Assembly: GCF_003514505.1 (NCBI RefSeq)
Contig: NZ_DOPX01000028.1
Span: forward strand, 12,483-76,482
Source: Proteiniclasticum sp.
GTDB lineage: Bacteria; Bacillota; Clostridia; Clostridiales; Clostridiaceae
Reading direction: 5' to 3'
DNA length: 64,000 nucleotides
Position numbers and translations under genes: made by a program. Each line of letters opens with the position of its first letter. Positions within the stretch are counted from its first letter, which is position 1. Below are positions 26,377 through 36,098 of this stretch, in pieces. The notes below the pieces were generated by a model, which worked only from the letters and a program-made list of their open reading frames with translations, did not search any database and was not told the origin of the DNA.

Positions 26377-26385
26377 GGTATCCTC

Positions 26386-26817
26386 CTAGAGCATTTTCAC
26401 CTTCATGGTGAGATTGCCCACTTTAATCACGTCATCTCTCTTGAGATACGTCTTCTGTTTCAGTTTCTTGTCATTGAGAAGGGTCCCATTGGTGGATTCA
26501 TTGTCCTCAATGACAAACCGCCCTTCATGGGGAAAAATCCGGAAATGGTATCCTGAGACATAGGGGTCTTCCAGCACCACTGTATTGTCTTCTTTTCTGC
26601 CGAAGGTGGTCTCTTCTTTGATGTTGAACTTTCCCCCTTCGCTGAGTTTATGATTCTCCCCGGTCCGGAGGATAAGAAGCTGCAGAGCTTTCTCCCTCAC
26701 AACCTCCTCTCCGCTCATGTCTTTTGACATGAGAATCAGAGACCGGATGATGATATATAAAAGAATAAGGACGAAAAAACCTGTAAAAACCAATCCAATA
26801 AATCGTTCGATATCCAT
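26386..26817 (-). CDS. FHA domain protein with N-terminal membrane helix
   Basis: 143-residue protein. One membrane helix (residues 5-28) is followed by a linker and a forkhead-associated domain from about 55 to the end: TTFGRKEDNTVVLEDPYVSGYHFRI carries the GR and the S-x-x-H phosphothreonine-binding residues, then EDNESTNGTLLND. FHA domains bind phosphothreonine peptides, so it may link Ser/Thr kinase (PrkC-like) signalling to the SEDS/PBP pair downstream. The ATG at 26817 follows AAGGAGG by 5 bases; the open frame continues eight codons upstream without a ribosome site. It is the first gene of the FHA-SEDS-PBP-uvrC run. Confidence 0.88.
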   Translation of the reverse strand: MDIERFIGLVFTGFFVLILLYIIIRSLILMSKDMSGEEVVREKALQLLILRTGENHKLSEGGKFNIKEETTFGRKEDNTVVLEDPYVSGYHFRIFPHEGRFVIEDNESTNGTLLNDKKLKQKTYLKRDDVIKVGNLTMKVKML

Positions 26818-26849
26818 ATAAAGCCTCCTTGCACATTGCATTGATATTC

Positions 26850-26933
26850 CTATTTTACTAGGAAAACATGAAGAATCTTTGAAATCATTCTAAAATTCTG
26901 TTAGGACTATTCTACTAGAAGTCTGAAGAATCT
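26850..26933. repeat. Pair of imperfect 27-29 base direct repeats before the FHA-SEDS-PBP operon
   Basis: Copy 1 at 26850-26878 and copy 2 at 26907-26933 share CTATT(T/C)TACTAG at one end and TGAAGAATCT at the other, with differing centres. They sit in the likely promoter region. On the minus strand each ends in a TAAAAT- or TAGAAT-like -10 hexamer, so they could be duplicated promoters or regulator sites. Confidence 0.6.
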
Positions 26934-26962
26934 GCCATGAAAGTCATAGAAATACAGAAAAA

Positions 26963-27023
26963 CTAAAGAAAAGGCTCCCTCTCCAGGATTAGGTCCGAAG
27001 AAATCCGCCCTGGAAAAGGAGTC
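26963..27023 (-). terminator. Intrinsic terminator after uvrA
   Basis: GACTCCTTTTCCAGG pairs with CCTGGAGAGGGAGCC with small mismatches, followed by TTTTCTTT on the minus strand, 5 bases after the uvrA stop. Confidence 0.75.
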
Positions 27024-27027
27024 TTTT

Positions 27028-29847
27028 TTACAGCATTTTTTTCAGGTAGAGTCCTGTGTAAGAGTTTTCGTTCATTGCCACTTCTTCCGGTGTGCCCACA
27101 GCAAGGAGGGTACCCCCTTTGTCTCCACCCTCTGGACCCAGATCTATGATATGATCTGCGCATTTGATGATATCGAGGTTATGCTCAATGACGATGACAC
27201 TATTTCCTAAAGAAACCAGCTTCTGGAGTATTTCGTTCAGTCTCTTCACATCATCCGTGTGAAGTCCCGTGGTGGGTTCATCCAGAATATAGAGGGTCTG
27301 GCCTGTGCTGACTTTAGACAGCTCATAGGCGAGCTTGATTCTCTGGGCTTCTCCTCCGGAGAGCTGCGTAGAAGGCTGTCCCATCTTAACGTAGCCCATA
27401 CCTACATCCATAAGTGTTTCAATCTTTCTATGGATGGAAGGAAGGTTCTCAAAGAACCGCTCTGCTTCTTCCACGGTCATTTCCAAGACATCTGCGATGT
27501 TCTTTCCTTTGTATTTCACTTCCAGGGTTTCTCGGTTGTACCGCTTTCCTTTACATACTTCACAGGGTACATAGACATCCGAAAGGAACTGCATTTCAAT
27601 CTTGATGATTCCGTCTCCGCTGCAGGCTTCACATCTTCCCCCCTTCACATTGAAGGAGAATCTGCCTGGCTTATAGCCTCTTGCTTTGGCTTCCGGAGTA
27701 TTGGCATAAAGATCTCTGATCTTATCGAAGACGCCTGTATAGGTGGCAGGATTGGAGCGTGGGGTTCTGCCGATGGGGCTTTGGTCAATGTCGATGATCT
27801 TATCAATGTATTCGATCCCCGTCACCGCATCGTGCCTTCCTGGAAGGACTCTTGCCTTGTTCACCTTCCGATGTACGGCTTTATAAAGAATCTCATTGAC
27901 CAGGGTGGATTTCCCGGATCCTGAAACCCCTGTCACGGCCACCAGCTTTCTCAGTGGAAATTCAACGGTGAGGTCCTTCAGATTGTTCTCCTTTGCACCT
28001 TTTACAATAATGTGTGTTCCGTCACCAGGTCTTCTTTCTGAAGGCACCTCAATTTTCATCTCTCCTGTGAGATACTTCGCGGTGATGCTCTTCTTTGATC
28101 TCATGACCTGCTTCACCGTTCCCTTGGCAACCACCTCACCACCGTGCTCTCCTGCACCTGGTCCGATGTCCACAATATAGTCCGCATTTCGGATGGTGTC
28201 CTCGTCGTGCTCTACCACCACAAGGGTATTCCCGTTGTCCCGTAGCGCTTTCAAGGTTTCAATGAGCTTATCGTTGTCTCTTTGATGAAGCCCGATGGAC
28301 GGCTCATCCAGAATGTAGAGCACTCCCATGAGGCTGGAACCAATCTGGGTGGCCAGGCGGATTCTCTGGGCTTCTCCTCCAGAGAGCGTTCCAGCATTTC
28401 TGGCCAGATTCAGATAATCCAGTCCCACATTCACCAGAAACTGAAGCCTGGCTTCTACTTCTCTCATAATCTGCTCGCCAATCATCACCTGACGCTCCGT
28501 GAGCTCATAGCTTCTGATGAAGTTCAGCGCTTCCTGAATGCTCATGGTGGTGAACTCAAAGATATTCTTTCCTGCGATGGTCACGGAGAGCACCTCCGGC
28601 TTCAGCCTTGCTCCATTACAGGTTGGACAGGGGTTGCTGCTCATAAACTGCTCAATCTCGCCCTTGATGTAATCGGAGCAGCTTTCCATATAGCGCCTCT
28701 TGAGGTTGTTCACTTCCCCTTCATAGGCATACATGTATTCTCCTTTGGAATAATTCTTGGTATAGAATACTTTTAGCTTTTTGCCTCTGGTTCCATAAAG
28801 AAGAATATCCACAACTTCATCGCTTAGATCTTCGATCGGGGTATTGAGATCAAACTTATACTCTTTGGAAAGCGCCTGAAGAATACCATATGTCCAGGAA
28901 TCTTCCTTCAGTCTGCTGTCTCCCCAGGAGGCCATGGCCCCATCCATGATGCTTTTTGTTCTGTCTGGAATCACAAGGTTCTCATCGATCTCAAGAAGCG
29001 TTCCCAGACCATCACAGTGCTCACATTTTCCGTAAGGAGCATTGAAGGAGAACAGCCTTGGTTCCAGCTCCTCCAGCCCGATGTTATGCTCTGGGCAAGC
29101 GAACTTTTCGGAGAATATCTGATCCTCCCCATCGATGACACTGATGATGACGGTTCCTTCCCCCAGTTTCAGCGCCTGCTCTATTGACTCAGTCAGTCTT
29201 CCCTTGATATCTTCGCGGATGACCAGTCTGTCCACCACTGCTTCAATATTATGTTTCAGGGTCTTTTTCAGATTCACTTCCTCTTCCGTGATGTCCACAA
29301 TGATTCCGTCAATCCTTGCTCGGACATATCCGGATTTCTTGATGGTCTCAAAAATCTTTTCGTGCTCTCCCTTTTTCCCTTTGATCATGGGCGCCAGCAC
29401 ATGGATTCTTGTCCTTTCCGGAAGCTCCATGATCTTATCCACCATCTGGTCCACACTCTGAGAAGAGATCTCCCGGTGGCAGATGGGACAGTGGGGAACA
29501 CCGAGCCTGGCATAGAGAAGTCTCAGATAATCATAGATCTCTGTGACGGTCCCCACCGTGGATCTCGGATTTTTCGAAGTGGTTTTCTGATCAATGGCAA
29601 TGGAAGGGCTGAGTCCTTCTATGGACTCCACATCCGGTTTGTCCATCTGGCCAAGAAACTGCCTTGCATAGGAAGACAGGGACTCCACATATCTTCTCTG
29701 ACCCTCCGCATAAAGAGTGTCAAAAGCCAGAGAAGACTTGCCTGACCCGGATAAGCCCGTCAGAACCACCAGTTTGTCTCTTGGGATCTCCACATCAATA
29801 TTCTTCAGGTTATTCACTTTTGCGCCTTTGATGACAATATTTCTCAT
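27028..29847 (-). CDS. uvrA: Excinuclease ABC subunit A
   Basis: 939-residue ATPase that recognises DNA damage and loads UvrB. It has two ABC modules: Walker [20 protein letters not shown] near residue 31 and [15 protein letters not shown] near 640; signature motifs [12 protein letters not shown] and [12 protein letters not shown]; and four zinc-binding CxxC pairs (CPIC, CEHC...CPTC, CEAC...CEVC). Length and layout are those of normal class I UvrA. It starts 23 bases after the uvrB stop with AGGAG before the ATG, so it is made from the uvrB transcript and shares its LexA-like control. A terminator closes the operon. Confidence 0.98.
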   Translation of the reverse strand: MRNIVIKGAKVNNLKNIDVEIPRDKLVVLTGLSGSGKSSLAFDTLYAEGQRRYVESLSSYARQFLGQMDKPDVESIEGLSPSIAIDQKTTSKNPRSTVGTVTEIYDYLRLLYARLGVPHCPICHREISSQSVDQMVDKIMELPERTRIHVLAPMIKGKKGEHEKIFETIKKSGYVRARIDGIIVDITEEEVNLKKTLKHNIEAVVDRLVIREDIKGRLTESIEQALKLGEGTVIISVIDGEDQIFSEKFACPEHNIGLEELEPRLFSFNAPYGKCEHCDGLGTLLEIDENLVIPDRTKSIMDGAMASWGDSRLKEDSWTYGILQALSKEYKFDLNTPIEDLSDEVVDILLYGTRGKKLKVFYTKNYSKGEYMYAYEGEVNNLKRRYMESCSDYIKGEIEQFMSSNPCPTCNGARLKPEVLSVTIAGKNIFEFTTMSIQEALNFIRSYELTERQVMIGEQIMREVEARLQFLVNVGLDYLNLARNAGTLSGGEAQRIRLATQIGSSLMGVLYILDEPSIGLHQRDNDKLIETLKALRDNGNTLVVVEHDEDTIRNADYIVDIGPGAGEHGGEVVAKGTVKQVMRSKKSITAKYLTGEMKIEVPSERRPGDGTHIIVKGAKENNLKDLTVEFPLRKLVAVTGVSGSGKSTLVNEILYKAVHRKVNKARVLPGRHDAVTGIEYIDKIIDIDQSPIGRTPRSNPATYTGVFDKIRDLYANTPEAKARGYKPGRFSFNVKGGRCEACSGDGIIKIEMQFLSDVYVPCEVCKGKRYNRETLEVKYKGKNIADVLEMTVEEAERFFENLPSIHRKIETLMDVGMGYVKMGQPSTQLSGGEAQRIKLAYELSKVSTGQTLYILDEPTTGLHTDDVKRLNEILQKLVSLGNSVIVIEHNLDIIKCADHIIDLGPEGGDKGGTLLAVGTPEEVAMNENSYTGLYLKKML

Positions 29848-29870
29848 ATTTTACTCCTACCTGCGGAAAG

Positions 29871-31868
29871 CTACCCTTTCCTGTTCTTGATCAGTTCTTT
29901 CTTCAGTTTGGCAATCTCATCTCTGAGATAAGCAGCTTTCTCAAACTCCAGATCTTTGGATGCTTTATACATTTCTGTCTCAAACTTCTTGATGGTTTTC
30001 TCCAGCTGTTCTTTATTATACTTCACCACATCTTCCAGTGACTCAAATTCCTGCACCTCATCCACAATCTGTGAAATTTCCAGAACTCCACGGATGTCCT
30101 TGATGATGGTAGTTGGCGTGATATGATTCTTCGTATTGTACTCTTCCTGAAGTTTTCTTCTTCGTTCCGTCTCTTTCATGGCCCGGTCCATGGATTTTGT
30201 GATGGTGTCCGCATAAAGAATGACTTTACTCTCACTGTTTCTGGCAGCACGGCCGATGGTCTGAATGAGTGAAGTCTCTGAACGCAAGAACCCTTCCTTG
30301 TCTGCATCTAGAATCGCTACAAGAGCAACCTCTGGAATATCCAGTCCTTCTCTCAAGAGGTTGATGCCCACAAGCACATCGATCTCACCAAGTCTTAGAT
30401 CCCTGATGATTCTCATACGCTCCATGGTGTCGATATCTGAATGCATATAAGTCACCTTGACCCGCAGCTCCTGGAAATATTTGGTGAGGTCCTCCGCCAT
30501 TCTCTTTGTCAGCGTAGTGATGAGGACTCTAAAGCCTTTCTCCACGGTTCTATTGATTTCTCCATAGAGATCATCAATCTGTCCCTTCACAGGGCGTACA
30601 ATCACCTCAGGGTCCAGAAGACCTGTGGGTCTTATGATCTGCTCTGCCATGACAGCAGAATGCTCCTTCTCATAAAGTGAAGGTGTGGCAGAGACAAAAA
30701 GCACCTGATTGATTTTTTCTTCAAATTCCTCAAATTTCAGCGGTCTGTTGTCAAAAGCTGATGGCAGGCGGAAACCATATTCCACCAGATTCTGTTTTCT
30801 GGACCTGTCTCCTGCATACATGGCCCTCAGCTGAGGTAGCGTCACATGACTTTCATCGATAAAGATGAGGAAATCCTCTGGAAAGTAATCCAGAAGGGTC
30901 TTCGGTGGTGTATGTGGTGGTCTTCCATCAAGAATTCTGGAATAGTTCTCGATACCAGAGCAGTATCCCATTTCCATCATCATTTCGATATCAAAGTTGG
31001 TCCTCTGTCTCAGACGCTGGGCTTCCAGAAGCTTATCCTGGCTGTTCAGCTCCCGGACCCTTGCCTCCATCTCTTCCTCAATCTCTTTGATGGCTCGTTG
31101 AAGATTCTCATAGGAAGTGGCAAAGTGGGAAGCAGGGAAAAATACCGTATGGGAAAGTTCATGGAGGATTTCCCCGGTAAGAACGTCAAACTCTCTGATT
31201 CTGTCTATCTCATCACCAAAAAATTCGATACGGACGCCTCGGCTGGACTCGTTGGCAGGAATCACATCGAGAATATCTCCCCGAACCCTGAAGGAACCTC
31301 TGGCGAAATCAATATCATTTCTTTCATACTGGATCTCAATGAGCTTTCTGATGATATCGTCCCGATCCTTGGTCATACCGGGTCTCAAGGAGATGGAGAG
31401 ATTCTTGTACTCATCCGGATTACCCAGGCCATAAATGCAAGACACAGAGGCGACAATGATGACATCTCTTCGTTCAAACAGAGCCGAAGTCGCAGAGTGC
31501 CTCAGTTTATCAATCTCCTCATTGATGGAGGAGTCTTTTTCAATATAGGTGTCCGTCTGAGCCACATAGGCTTCCGGCTGATAATAATCATAGTACGAAA
31601 CAAAATACTCCACGGCGCTGTCTGGAAAGAACTCCCGAAACTCCGAGGTGAGCTGTGCAGCGAGGGTCTTGTTGTGTGCCAGAACCAAGGTGGGTCTTTG
31701 GGTTCTTTCAATGATATTCGCCATGGTGAAGGTCTTACCAGAACCCGTCACCCCTAAAAGTGTCTGTCCTCTGTTTCCACTTTCAATGGAGTTCACCAGT
31801 GTGTTTATGGCTTCCGGCTGATCACCCGTTGGTTTGAATTTTGATGCAATGGTAAAGGTTCCTTCCAA
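29871..31868 (-). CDS. uvrB: Excinuclease ABC subunit B
   Basis: 665-residue helicase-like repair protein that verifies damage and recruits UvrC. Walker [18 protein letters not shown] lies near residue 38, the beta-hairpin [10 protein letters not shown] near 95, [10 protein letters not shown] near 340, helicase motifs V and VI ([28 protein letters not shown]), and the UVR motif at the C-terminus ([20 protein letters not shown]). The start is an unusual TTG at 31868, supported by AAGGAGGG 8 bases upstream; the nearby ATG is out of frame. The promoter is overlapped by a LexA-like box at 31927-31938, so it is probably SOS-induced together with uvrA. Confidence 0.98.
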   Translation of the reverse strand: MEGTFTIASKFKPTGDQPEAINTLVNSIESGNRGQTLLGVTGSGKTFTMANIIERTQRPTLVLAHNKTLAAQLTSEFREFFPDSAVEYFVSYYDYYQPEAYVAQTDTYIEKDSSINEEIDKLRHSATSALFERRDVIIVASVSCIYGLGNPDEYKNLSISLRPGMTKDRDDIIRKLIEIQYERNDIDFARGSFRVRGDILDVIPANESSRGVRIEFFGDEIDRIREFDVLTGEILHELSHTVFFPASHFATSYENLQRAIKEIEEEMEARVRELNSQDKLLEAQRLRQRTNFDIEMMMEMGYCSGIENYSRILDGRPPHTPPKTLLDYFPEDFLIFIDESHVTLPQLRAMYAGDRSRKQNLVEYGFRLPSAFDNRPLKFEEFEEKINQVLFVSATPSLYEKEHSAVMAEQIIRPTGLLDPEVIVRPVKGQIDDLYGEINRTVEKGFRVLITTLTKRMAEDLTKYFQELRVKVTYMHSDIDTMERMRIIRDLRLGEIDVLVGINLLREGLDIPEVALVAILDADKEGFLRSETSLIQTIGRAARNSESKVILYADTITKSMDRAMKETERRRKLQEEYNTKNHITPTTIIKDIRGVLEISQIVDEVQEFESLEDVVKYNKEQLEKTIKKFETEMYKASKDLEFEKAAYLRDEIAKLKKELIKNRKG

Positions 31869-31902
31869 AACATAGTCCCTCCTTTTTGCTTGTTCCTCAT
31901 CT

Positions 31903-31908
31903 ATTATA
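31903..31908 (-). promoter_or_regulatory. Promoter -10 of uvrBA
   Basis: TATAAT on the minus strand, 34 bases upstream of the TTG start. With a 17-base spacer, the -35 (TGTACT, 31926-31931) lies inside the LexA-like box. Confidence 0.65.
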
Positions 31909-31926
31909 CACTTCTCTATTTAAAAA

Positions 31927-31938
31927 GTACATATGTTC
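31927..31938. promoter_or_regulatory. LexA (DinR-type) SOS box of uvrBA
   Basis: GAACATATGTAC on the minus strand matches the Firmicutes SOS consensus GAACNNNNGTTC at all but one defined base. It overlaps the -35 of the uvrBA promoter, a standard repressing position for an operon known to be SOS-controlled in relatives. Confidence 0.75.
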
Positions 31939-31953
31939 ACTTATTCTTAACAG

Positions 31954-33087
31954 CTACAGTTTCCCGTCCTTTTTCATCTGAAAAAACTCCGCACTGGGAG
32001 GAACCACAAGGATTCCGGTGCTGGTGCCCGGAAGGATGGTAAACCGTATACTTTTATGGACACGGTCCGCTGAACGGACTTCCAGAGAAATGGTCCGCTC
32101 ATAAGACAAGGTACCCATGAAGGCCAAAAGATTCTTATAGGTTGGATTGAGCTTTCCATCCACCTGATAGATTCTGTCTCCAGATCTCAGCCCAGCAAGA
32201 TAGGCTCCGGAATTCTCACGAACCTCTAATACTGTGATCTCTTCCTCACTGGACACAAACTTTGGTGCTCTTCTCTTCTCCATATACCGGAAAACCAGAG
32301 GCTCCAGATAAAGAAGTGTTGGAACCAAAGCAAGGAGAAGATAGGTCCACTCCATATGGAAACTGATGAGATAGGAGAGAAGGAGAATCATTGTGCCGAA
32401 AAGAATTTTCAGAGCACTCAATACAAACCTTCCTTCTTTTTTTCCGAAAGTCATCACAGTCTCTTTTATGGAGAAAAACTGAAGCACAGGCAGAAAAAGA
32501 AGAGAAGATCCCAGAATACTTCCTCCTGCAGTGACAAAAGCAGCTACAGAGGGAAGCATAAAACTTTTCTCTAAACGGAATCCTCCCCGGAGCTCCTCCT
32601 TTCTAGAGAAAAGAACAGGCAAAGTGCCTCCCTCATAGGATACGAGAAAAATCAGCCCTTGAACCAACATGGAGATGCCAAGAAACAAAAAAATCTGGAT
32701 GAGGTCATGGGAAGAGATGAGTCTTCCCTGGAGAAGATACATGAGAAGAAAAACCGAAAGAGCATGAAACCCGACATTCACATAACCGGAAAATCGGGTG
32801 ACAGAAAATATACTCAGCATAAAAATGATGGCCACTTCTAAGTAGGTGAAGAAGGCAATCTGAAACATACCAGCCAGAAGGCTGATGGCAAATCCGCCAA
32901 CAAGACCATAAAATACCTGATAAAAAGTTAAAACTAGGGGATGGTTTTCACTTTCCCCTAGTACTAATTTTCTCAGTGACGCTTCCTGGACATTCTTCAA
33001 ATAGAACATCACAGCTGCGGCGATTAAAATGATCCATTGCGGAGAATGAAGCAGGCTTCTATATCCCTGCAGTATCTCACTATACAT
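31954..33087 (-). CDS. Polytopic membrane protein with C-terminal PDZ domain
   Basis: 377-residue protein. About eight hydrophobic segments cover residues 15-270, followed by a PDZ-like domain: ITVLEVRENSGAYLAGLRSGDRIYQVDGKLNPTYKNLLAFM (about 285-330). PDZ domains bind C-terminal peptides and often guide proteases. It lies 17 bases after the ctp peptidase gene, and the order ftsE-ftsX-ctp-PDZ is conserved in many Firmicutes. A role at the membrane in cell-wall hydrolase or division control is suggested by neighbours only. No catalytic residues are seen. Confidence 0.8.
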   Translation of the reverse strand: MYSEILQGYRSLLHSPQWIILIAAAVMFYLKNVQEASLRKLVLGESENHPLVLTFYQVFYGLVGGFAISLLAGMFQIAFFTYLEVAIIFMLSIFSVTRFSGYVNVGFHALSVFLLMYLLQGRLISSHDLIQIFLFLGISMLVQGLIFLVSYEGGTLPVLFSRKEELRGGFRLEKSFMLPSVAAFVTAGGSILGSSLLFLPVLQFFSIKETVMTFGKKEGRFVLSALKILFGTMILLLSYLISFHMEWTYLLLALVPTLLYLEPLVFRYMEKRRAPKFVSSEEEITVLEVRENSGAYLAGLRSGDRIYQVDGKLNPTYKNLLAFMGTLSYERTISLEVRSADRVHKSIRFTILPGTSTGILVVPPSAEFFQMKKDGKL

Positions 33088-33104
33088 ACAATGTTCCTCT
33101 TTTC

Positions 33105-34313
33105 TTATTGCAAGCCGTCCTGTAAAATCTCCACAGCTTTCTGAAGCTGTGTATCATTATCTATGGTCAGTGGAGCTTCTACACCTTCTGGAAGCTGCAC
33201 TTCCACATCCGGGAGAATTCCCTCCCCATGAATATTGATGCCATTTGGTGAATAGTAGGAAGATACCGTTACTTTCACACCTTCCTTGTTGCCCACATTA
33301 AACACCATCTGAACAATGCCTTTTCCAAAGGATTTCTGGCCAACGATGGTTGCGGCTTTATAATCCTTCAGAGCACCAGCCACAACTTCAGAGGCAGAAG
33401 CACTGCCTTCATCCAAAAGCACCACCAAAGGCGCACCGATGAAATCTCCACCCTTGGAAAGATATTCCCGTTTCTGCTGGGCTTTATCCAGGGTATAAAG
33501 GACTGTCTTTCCTTTTTCCACAAAGAGAGATGCAGTATCCACAGCCTCATCCAGATATCCACCGGGGTTTCCTCGAAGATCGAGAATATATCCTTCGGCA
33601 CCCTGGGCTTTCAGCTCTTCCATGGCTTCACGAACCTGCTTTGCCGTATTGTTTGTAAACTGGAGCATGGTCACATGTCCAATATTCCCAGCAACCATCT
33701 CAGACTGCACATTCACAAGGGTTATGCTGGCACGGACAATGGTCACATCTTTCTCAACTCCATTTTGTGAAATGGTTAAGGTGACAGGTTTCCCTTCTTC
33801 CCCTTTGATTACAGATACCGCTTTGTCCATTTCCGAACCTTTATATTCCACACCTTCCACTTTCAGAATAAAGTCTCCAGCACGGATTCCTGCCTCATAG
33901 GCAGGTGACCCTTCAAAAGGTGTGATGACAACAATTTTATCTTCCTTGATTCCTACCATGACACCGATGCCAACGTAGTTGCCTTGGCCATCATCTTGAA
34001 ACTCCTGATACTCCTCCTGATTGAAAAACACCGTATAAGGATCTCCCACGGCATCTACCATGCCTTTGATGGCCCCTTCCAGAAGAGCCTCATCATCAAT
34101 ATCCTGATAATATTGTTGATGCAGCACATCCTTGACCTCAAAGAGCTTATCAAAAGAACTGTCATTTGTTGAGCTTCCGCCGCCATCGGGAAGTATGACC
34201 GGACTGTTCAGGGAGCCATAAATGGATCCGCCGAAAAAGGATCCGATGGCTACCACCAGAAACAGAATCACCAGTATGATTTTGGGAAAACCTCTTTTTT
34301 CTTCCTCGTACAC
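33105..34313 (-). CDS. ctpA: C-terminal processing peptidase (S41 family)
   Basis: 402-residue serine protease anchored by an N-terminal helix (about residues 10-30), with its active part outside the membrane. Domains: an N-terminal cap (DKLFEVKDVLHQQYYQDIDDEALLEGAIKGMV), PDZ (YVGIGVMVGIKEDKIVVITPFEGSPAYEAGI, about 110-190) and the S41 core. The catalytic Ser is in VLLDEGSASASEVVAGAL and the Lys in VGQKSFGKGIVQ about 25 residues later. These enzymes trim or degrade proteins at their C-termini. The GTG at 34313 was chosen because GGAG lies 10 bases upstream; a GTG three codons earlier is too close to it. It follows ftsX by about 40 bases. Confidence 0.93.
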   Translation of the reverse strand: MYEEEKRGFPKIILVILFLVVAIGSFFGGSIYGSLNSPVILPDGGGSSTNDSSFDKLFEVKDVLHQQYYQDIDDEALLEGAIKGMVDAVGDPYTVFFNQEEYQEFQDDGQGNYVGIGVMVGIKEDKIVVITPFEGSPAYEAGIRAGDFILKVEGVEYKGSEMDKAVSVIKGEEGKPVTLTISQNGVEKDVTIVRASITLVNVQSEMVAGNIGHVTMLQFTNNTAKQVREAMEELKAQGAEGYILDLRGNPGGYLDEAVDTASLFVEKGKTVLYTLDKAQQKREYLSKGGDFIGAPLVVLLDEGSASASEVVAGALKDYKAATIVGQKSFGKGIVQMVFNVGNKEGVKVTVSSYYSPNGINIHGEGILPDVEVQLPEGVEAPLTIDNDTQLQKAVEILQDGLQ

Positions 34314-34354
34314 AGCTATCACTCTCCAAACGTTACATTTACCTAAGAATTCAA

Positions 34355-35239
34355 TTATACATCCAAGAATCTCTTTAGTGCAATAAAACTACCCAGTGCA
34401 CCTATGACAAGTCCGGTAAGTCCAAACTGCCAGGAGAAGCTGTTGAGCACTTCACTGGGCTTCACAAGGCCTGCATAAAAAAGACTCTGTGTGATATCTG
34501 CATAGACCAGCTGGTATGCAAAGAAAACCACACCCACAGCAATGATGCCTCCAATGAGTCCCATGATCATCCCTTCTATAAGGAATGGCCATCTGATAAA
34601 CCAGTCTGTGGCACCGACAAATTTCATGATACCAATCTCTCTTCGTCTGGAATATACTGTCAGCTTGATGGTATTGGAGATCAGGAACAGGGATACCAGC
34701 ACAAGGATGATGAAAATCACAACACCCATGGTTCGGATGATCTTCGCTAGTCCGATGATTCTTTCCACCGTCTCTCTCTCATTACCCACATCTTCCACGC
34801 CTCTTACCCCAGAAAGGGCTTCTTCTACACGCATGGCCGCCTCAGGTTCTTCCAAGCTCACTACAAAGGAGTTTGGCAGCGGATTCCGATCTTCGGAAAA
34901 TCCGGCAAGGATGGCATTGTCTTCGCCAAGCCTTTCCTTAAACTTGTCAAACGCTTCCTCTTTGGACTCATAGGTAATCTCTTTGACCCCTTCAACACCT
35001 TGAAGAATGGTCTCAATATTCGACTGTTCCTGAGTGGTGATCTCATCAATAAGATAGGCTTTGATTTCCACTTTGGACTCCACAGACTCCACACCCATAT
35101 TGATGGTCTGGGCCACAATCAGAAAGACACCAAAAATGAACAGCGTTGCTGCAACTGTAATGATACTTGCGAAGGTGATGGTCTTATTTCTTTTAAGACT
35201 CTTCAGCGCATCTATGATAAACATCTTAAACTTCTGCAT
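34355..35239 (-). CDS. ftsX: Cell division protein FtsX
   Basis: 294-residue membrane subunit of the FtsEX complex, which activates peptidoglycan hydrolases at the septum or lateral wall. Layout: one helix at about residues 20-43, an extracellular domain (about 45-165, with KAYLIDEITTQEQ and FVVSLEEPE), then three helices (170-290) with the conserved VYSRRREIGIMKFVGATDWFIRWPFLIEG between helices two and three. Its start overlaps the end of ftsE by 14 bases, a normal arrangement for this pair. In Bacillus FtsX acts on a D,L-endopeptidase (CwlO) through a PcsB-like partner; the hydrolase partner here is unknown. Confidence 0.95.
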   Translation of the reverse strand: MQKFKMFIIDALKSLKRNKTITFASIITVAATLFIFGVFLIVAQTINMGVESVESKVEIKAYLIDEITTQEQSNIETILQGVEGVKEITYESKEEAFDKFKERLGEDNAILAGFSEDRNPLPNSFVVSLEEPEAAMRVEEALSGVRGVEDVGNERETVERIIGLAKIIRTMGVVIFIILVLVSLFLISNTIKLTVYSRRREIGIMKFVGATDWFIRWPFLIEGMIMGLIGGIIAVGVVFFAYQLVYADITQSLFYAGLVKPSEVLNSFSWQFGLTGLVIGALGSFIALKRFLDV

Positions 35240-35918
35240 TGAACTCGTACCTGCCCTTCTTTTCGTCTCGAACGATTCTACCCTTTTCCAAGGCGATTAC
35301 TCTTCTCTTGCTGGAGTCTACAATATCTTTGGCATGGGTTGCCATAAGTACTGTTGTTCCTGCCTTGTTGATATCCATGATGAGTCTCATGATATCCTTG
35401 GCTGTTTCAGGGTCCAGATTTCCCGTTGGCTCATCCGCAATGAGTACAGTGGGATTATTTGCGATGGCTCTTGCAAGGGATACTCTCTGCTGCTCTCCAC
35501 CGGACAGTTCATTGGGAAAACTCTTGGATCTGTCGGAAAGTCCCACCAGAGCCAGTACCATAGGTACACGTCTTCTGATTTCTTTGGGGGTAGCATCGAT
35601 GACTCTCATGGCGAAAGCCACATTTTCATATACATTCAGTGTAGGAATCAGGCGGTAATCCTGAAACACCATACCGATTTTTCTTCTATAGTACGGAATA
35701 TCCTTCTTTGTGACATTTCTGAGGCTCTTGGTTCCTACCACAACCTCTCCCATGGTCGGTTCAATCTCTTTCAAAAGCATTTTGATAAAAGTGGATTTAC
35801 CCGCGCCGCTGGCACCCACGAGAAAAACAAACTCGCCGGGCTCAATCTTTATACTTATGTCATTTAATGCTACTACATGATTGTCATATTTTTTGGTTAC
35901 ATTCTTAAATTCAATCAT
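35226..35918 (-). CDS. ftsE: Cell division ATP-binding protein FtsE
   Basis: 230-residue cytosolic ABC ATPase of the FtsEX complex. Walker A is GASGAGKSTFIKML (about residues 34-47), the Q-loop MVFQDYRLIP, the signature LSGGEQQRVSLARAI, Walker B TVLIADEPTGNLDP and the switch His in LMATHAKDIV. The QDYRLIP wording is typical of FtsE. ATP hydrolysis drives FtsX conformational changes that turn on cell-wall hydrolases. It is the first gene of a transcript running ftsE-ftsX-ctp-PDZ, behind a promoter at 36028-36055 and a leader with a small hairpin. Confidence 0.97.
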   Translation of the reverse strand: MIEFKNVTKKYDNHVVALNDISIKIEPGEFVFLVGASGAGKSTFIKMLLKEIEPTMGEVVVGTKSLRNVTKKDIPYYRRKIGMVFQDYRLIPTLNVYENVAFAMRVIDATPKEIRRRVPMVLALVGLSDRSKSFPNELSGGEQQRVSLARAIANNPTVLIADEPTGNLDPETAKDIMRLIMDINKAGTTVLMATHAKDIVDSSKRRVIALEKGRIVRDEKKGRYEFNAEV

Positions 35919-35991
35919 TTTACATCTCCCAAAGTTTCTTTTTTTGCATAATGAAGCTTCCCCTTCACTATGCTGTCCATCAGCACATCTG

Positions 35992-36011
35992 ACTTCAGCT
36001 GGTGCTGAAGT
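35992..36011 (-). other. Stem-loop in the ftsEX leader
   Basis: The 8-base arms ACTTCAGC / GCTGAAGT with a 4-base loop lie between the ftsE promoter and start. There is no U-tract after it, so it is not a terminator. Its function is unknown. Confidence 0.5.
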
Positions 36012-36027
36012 GATTCACGTCTTCACG

Positions 36028-36055
36028 ATTATACATTATGTCATAACCATGTGAA
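36028..36055 (-). promoter_or_regulatory. Promoter of the ftsEX-ctp operon
   Basis: -35 TTCACA (36050-36055), 16-base spacer and -10 TATAAT (36028-36033) on the minus strand, about 110 bases upstream of ftsE. Confidence 0.7.
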
Positions 36056-36098
36056 GATTTTATGAAGAAGCATAGGTGCATGCTATCACTTGAGCCTC

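Noticed and set aside
30846..31757. 303-codon open frame on the plus strand
   Set aside because: Antisense shadow of uvrB; no start signals and no family resemblance.
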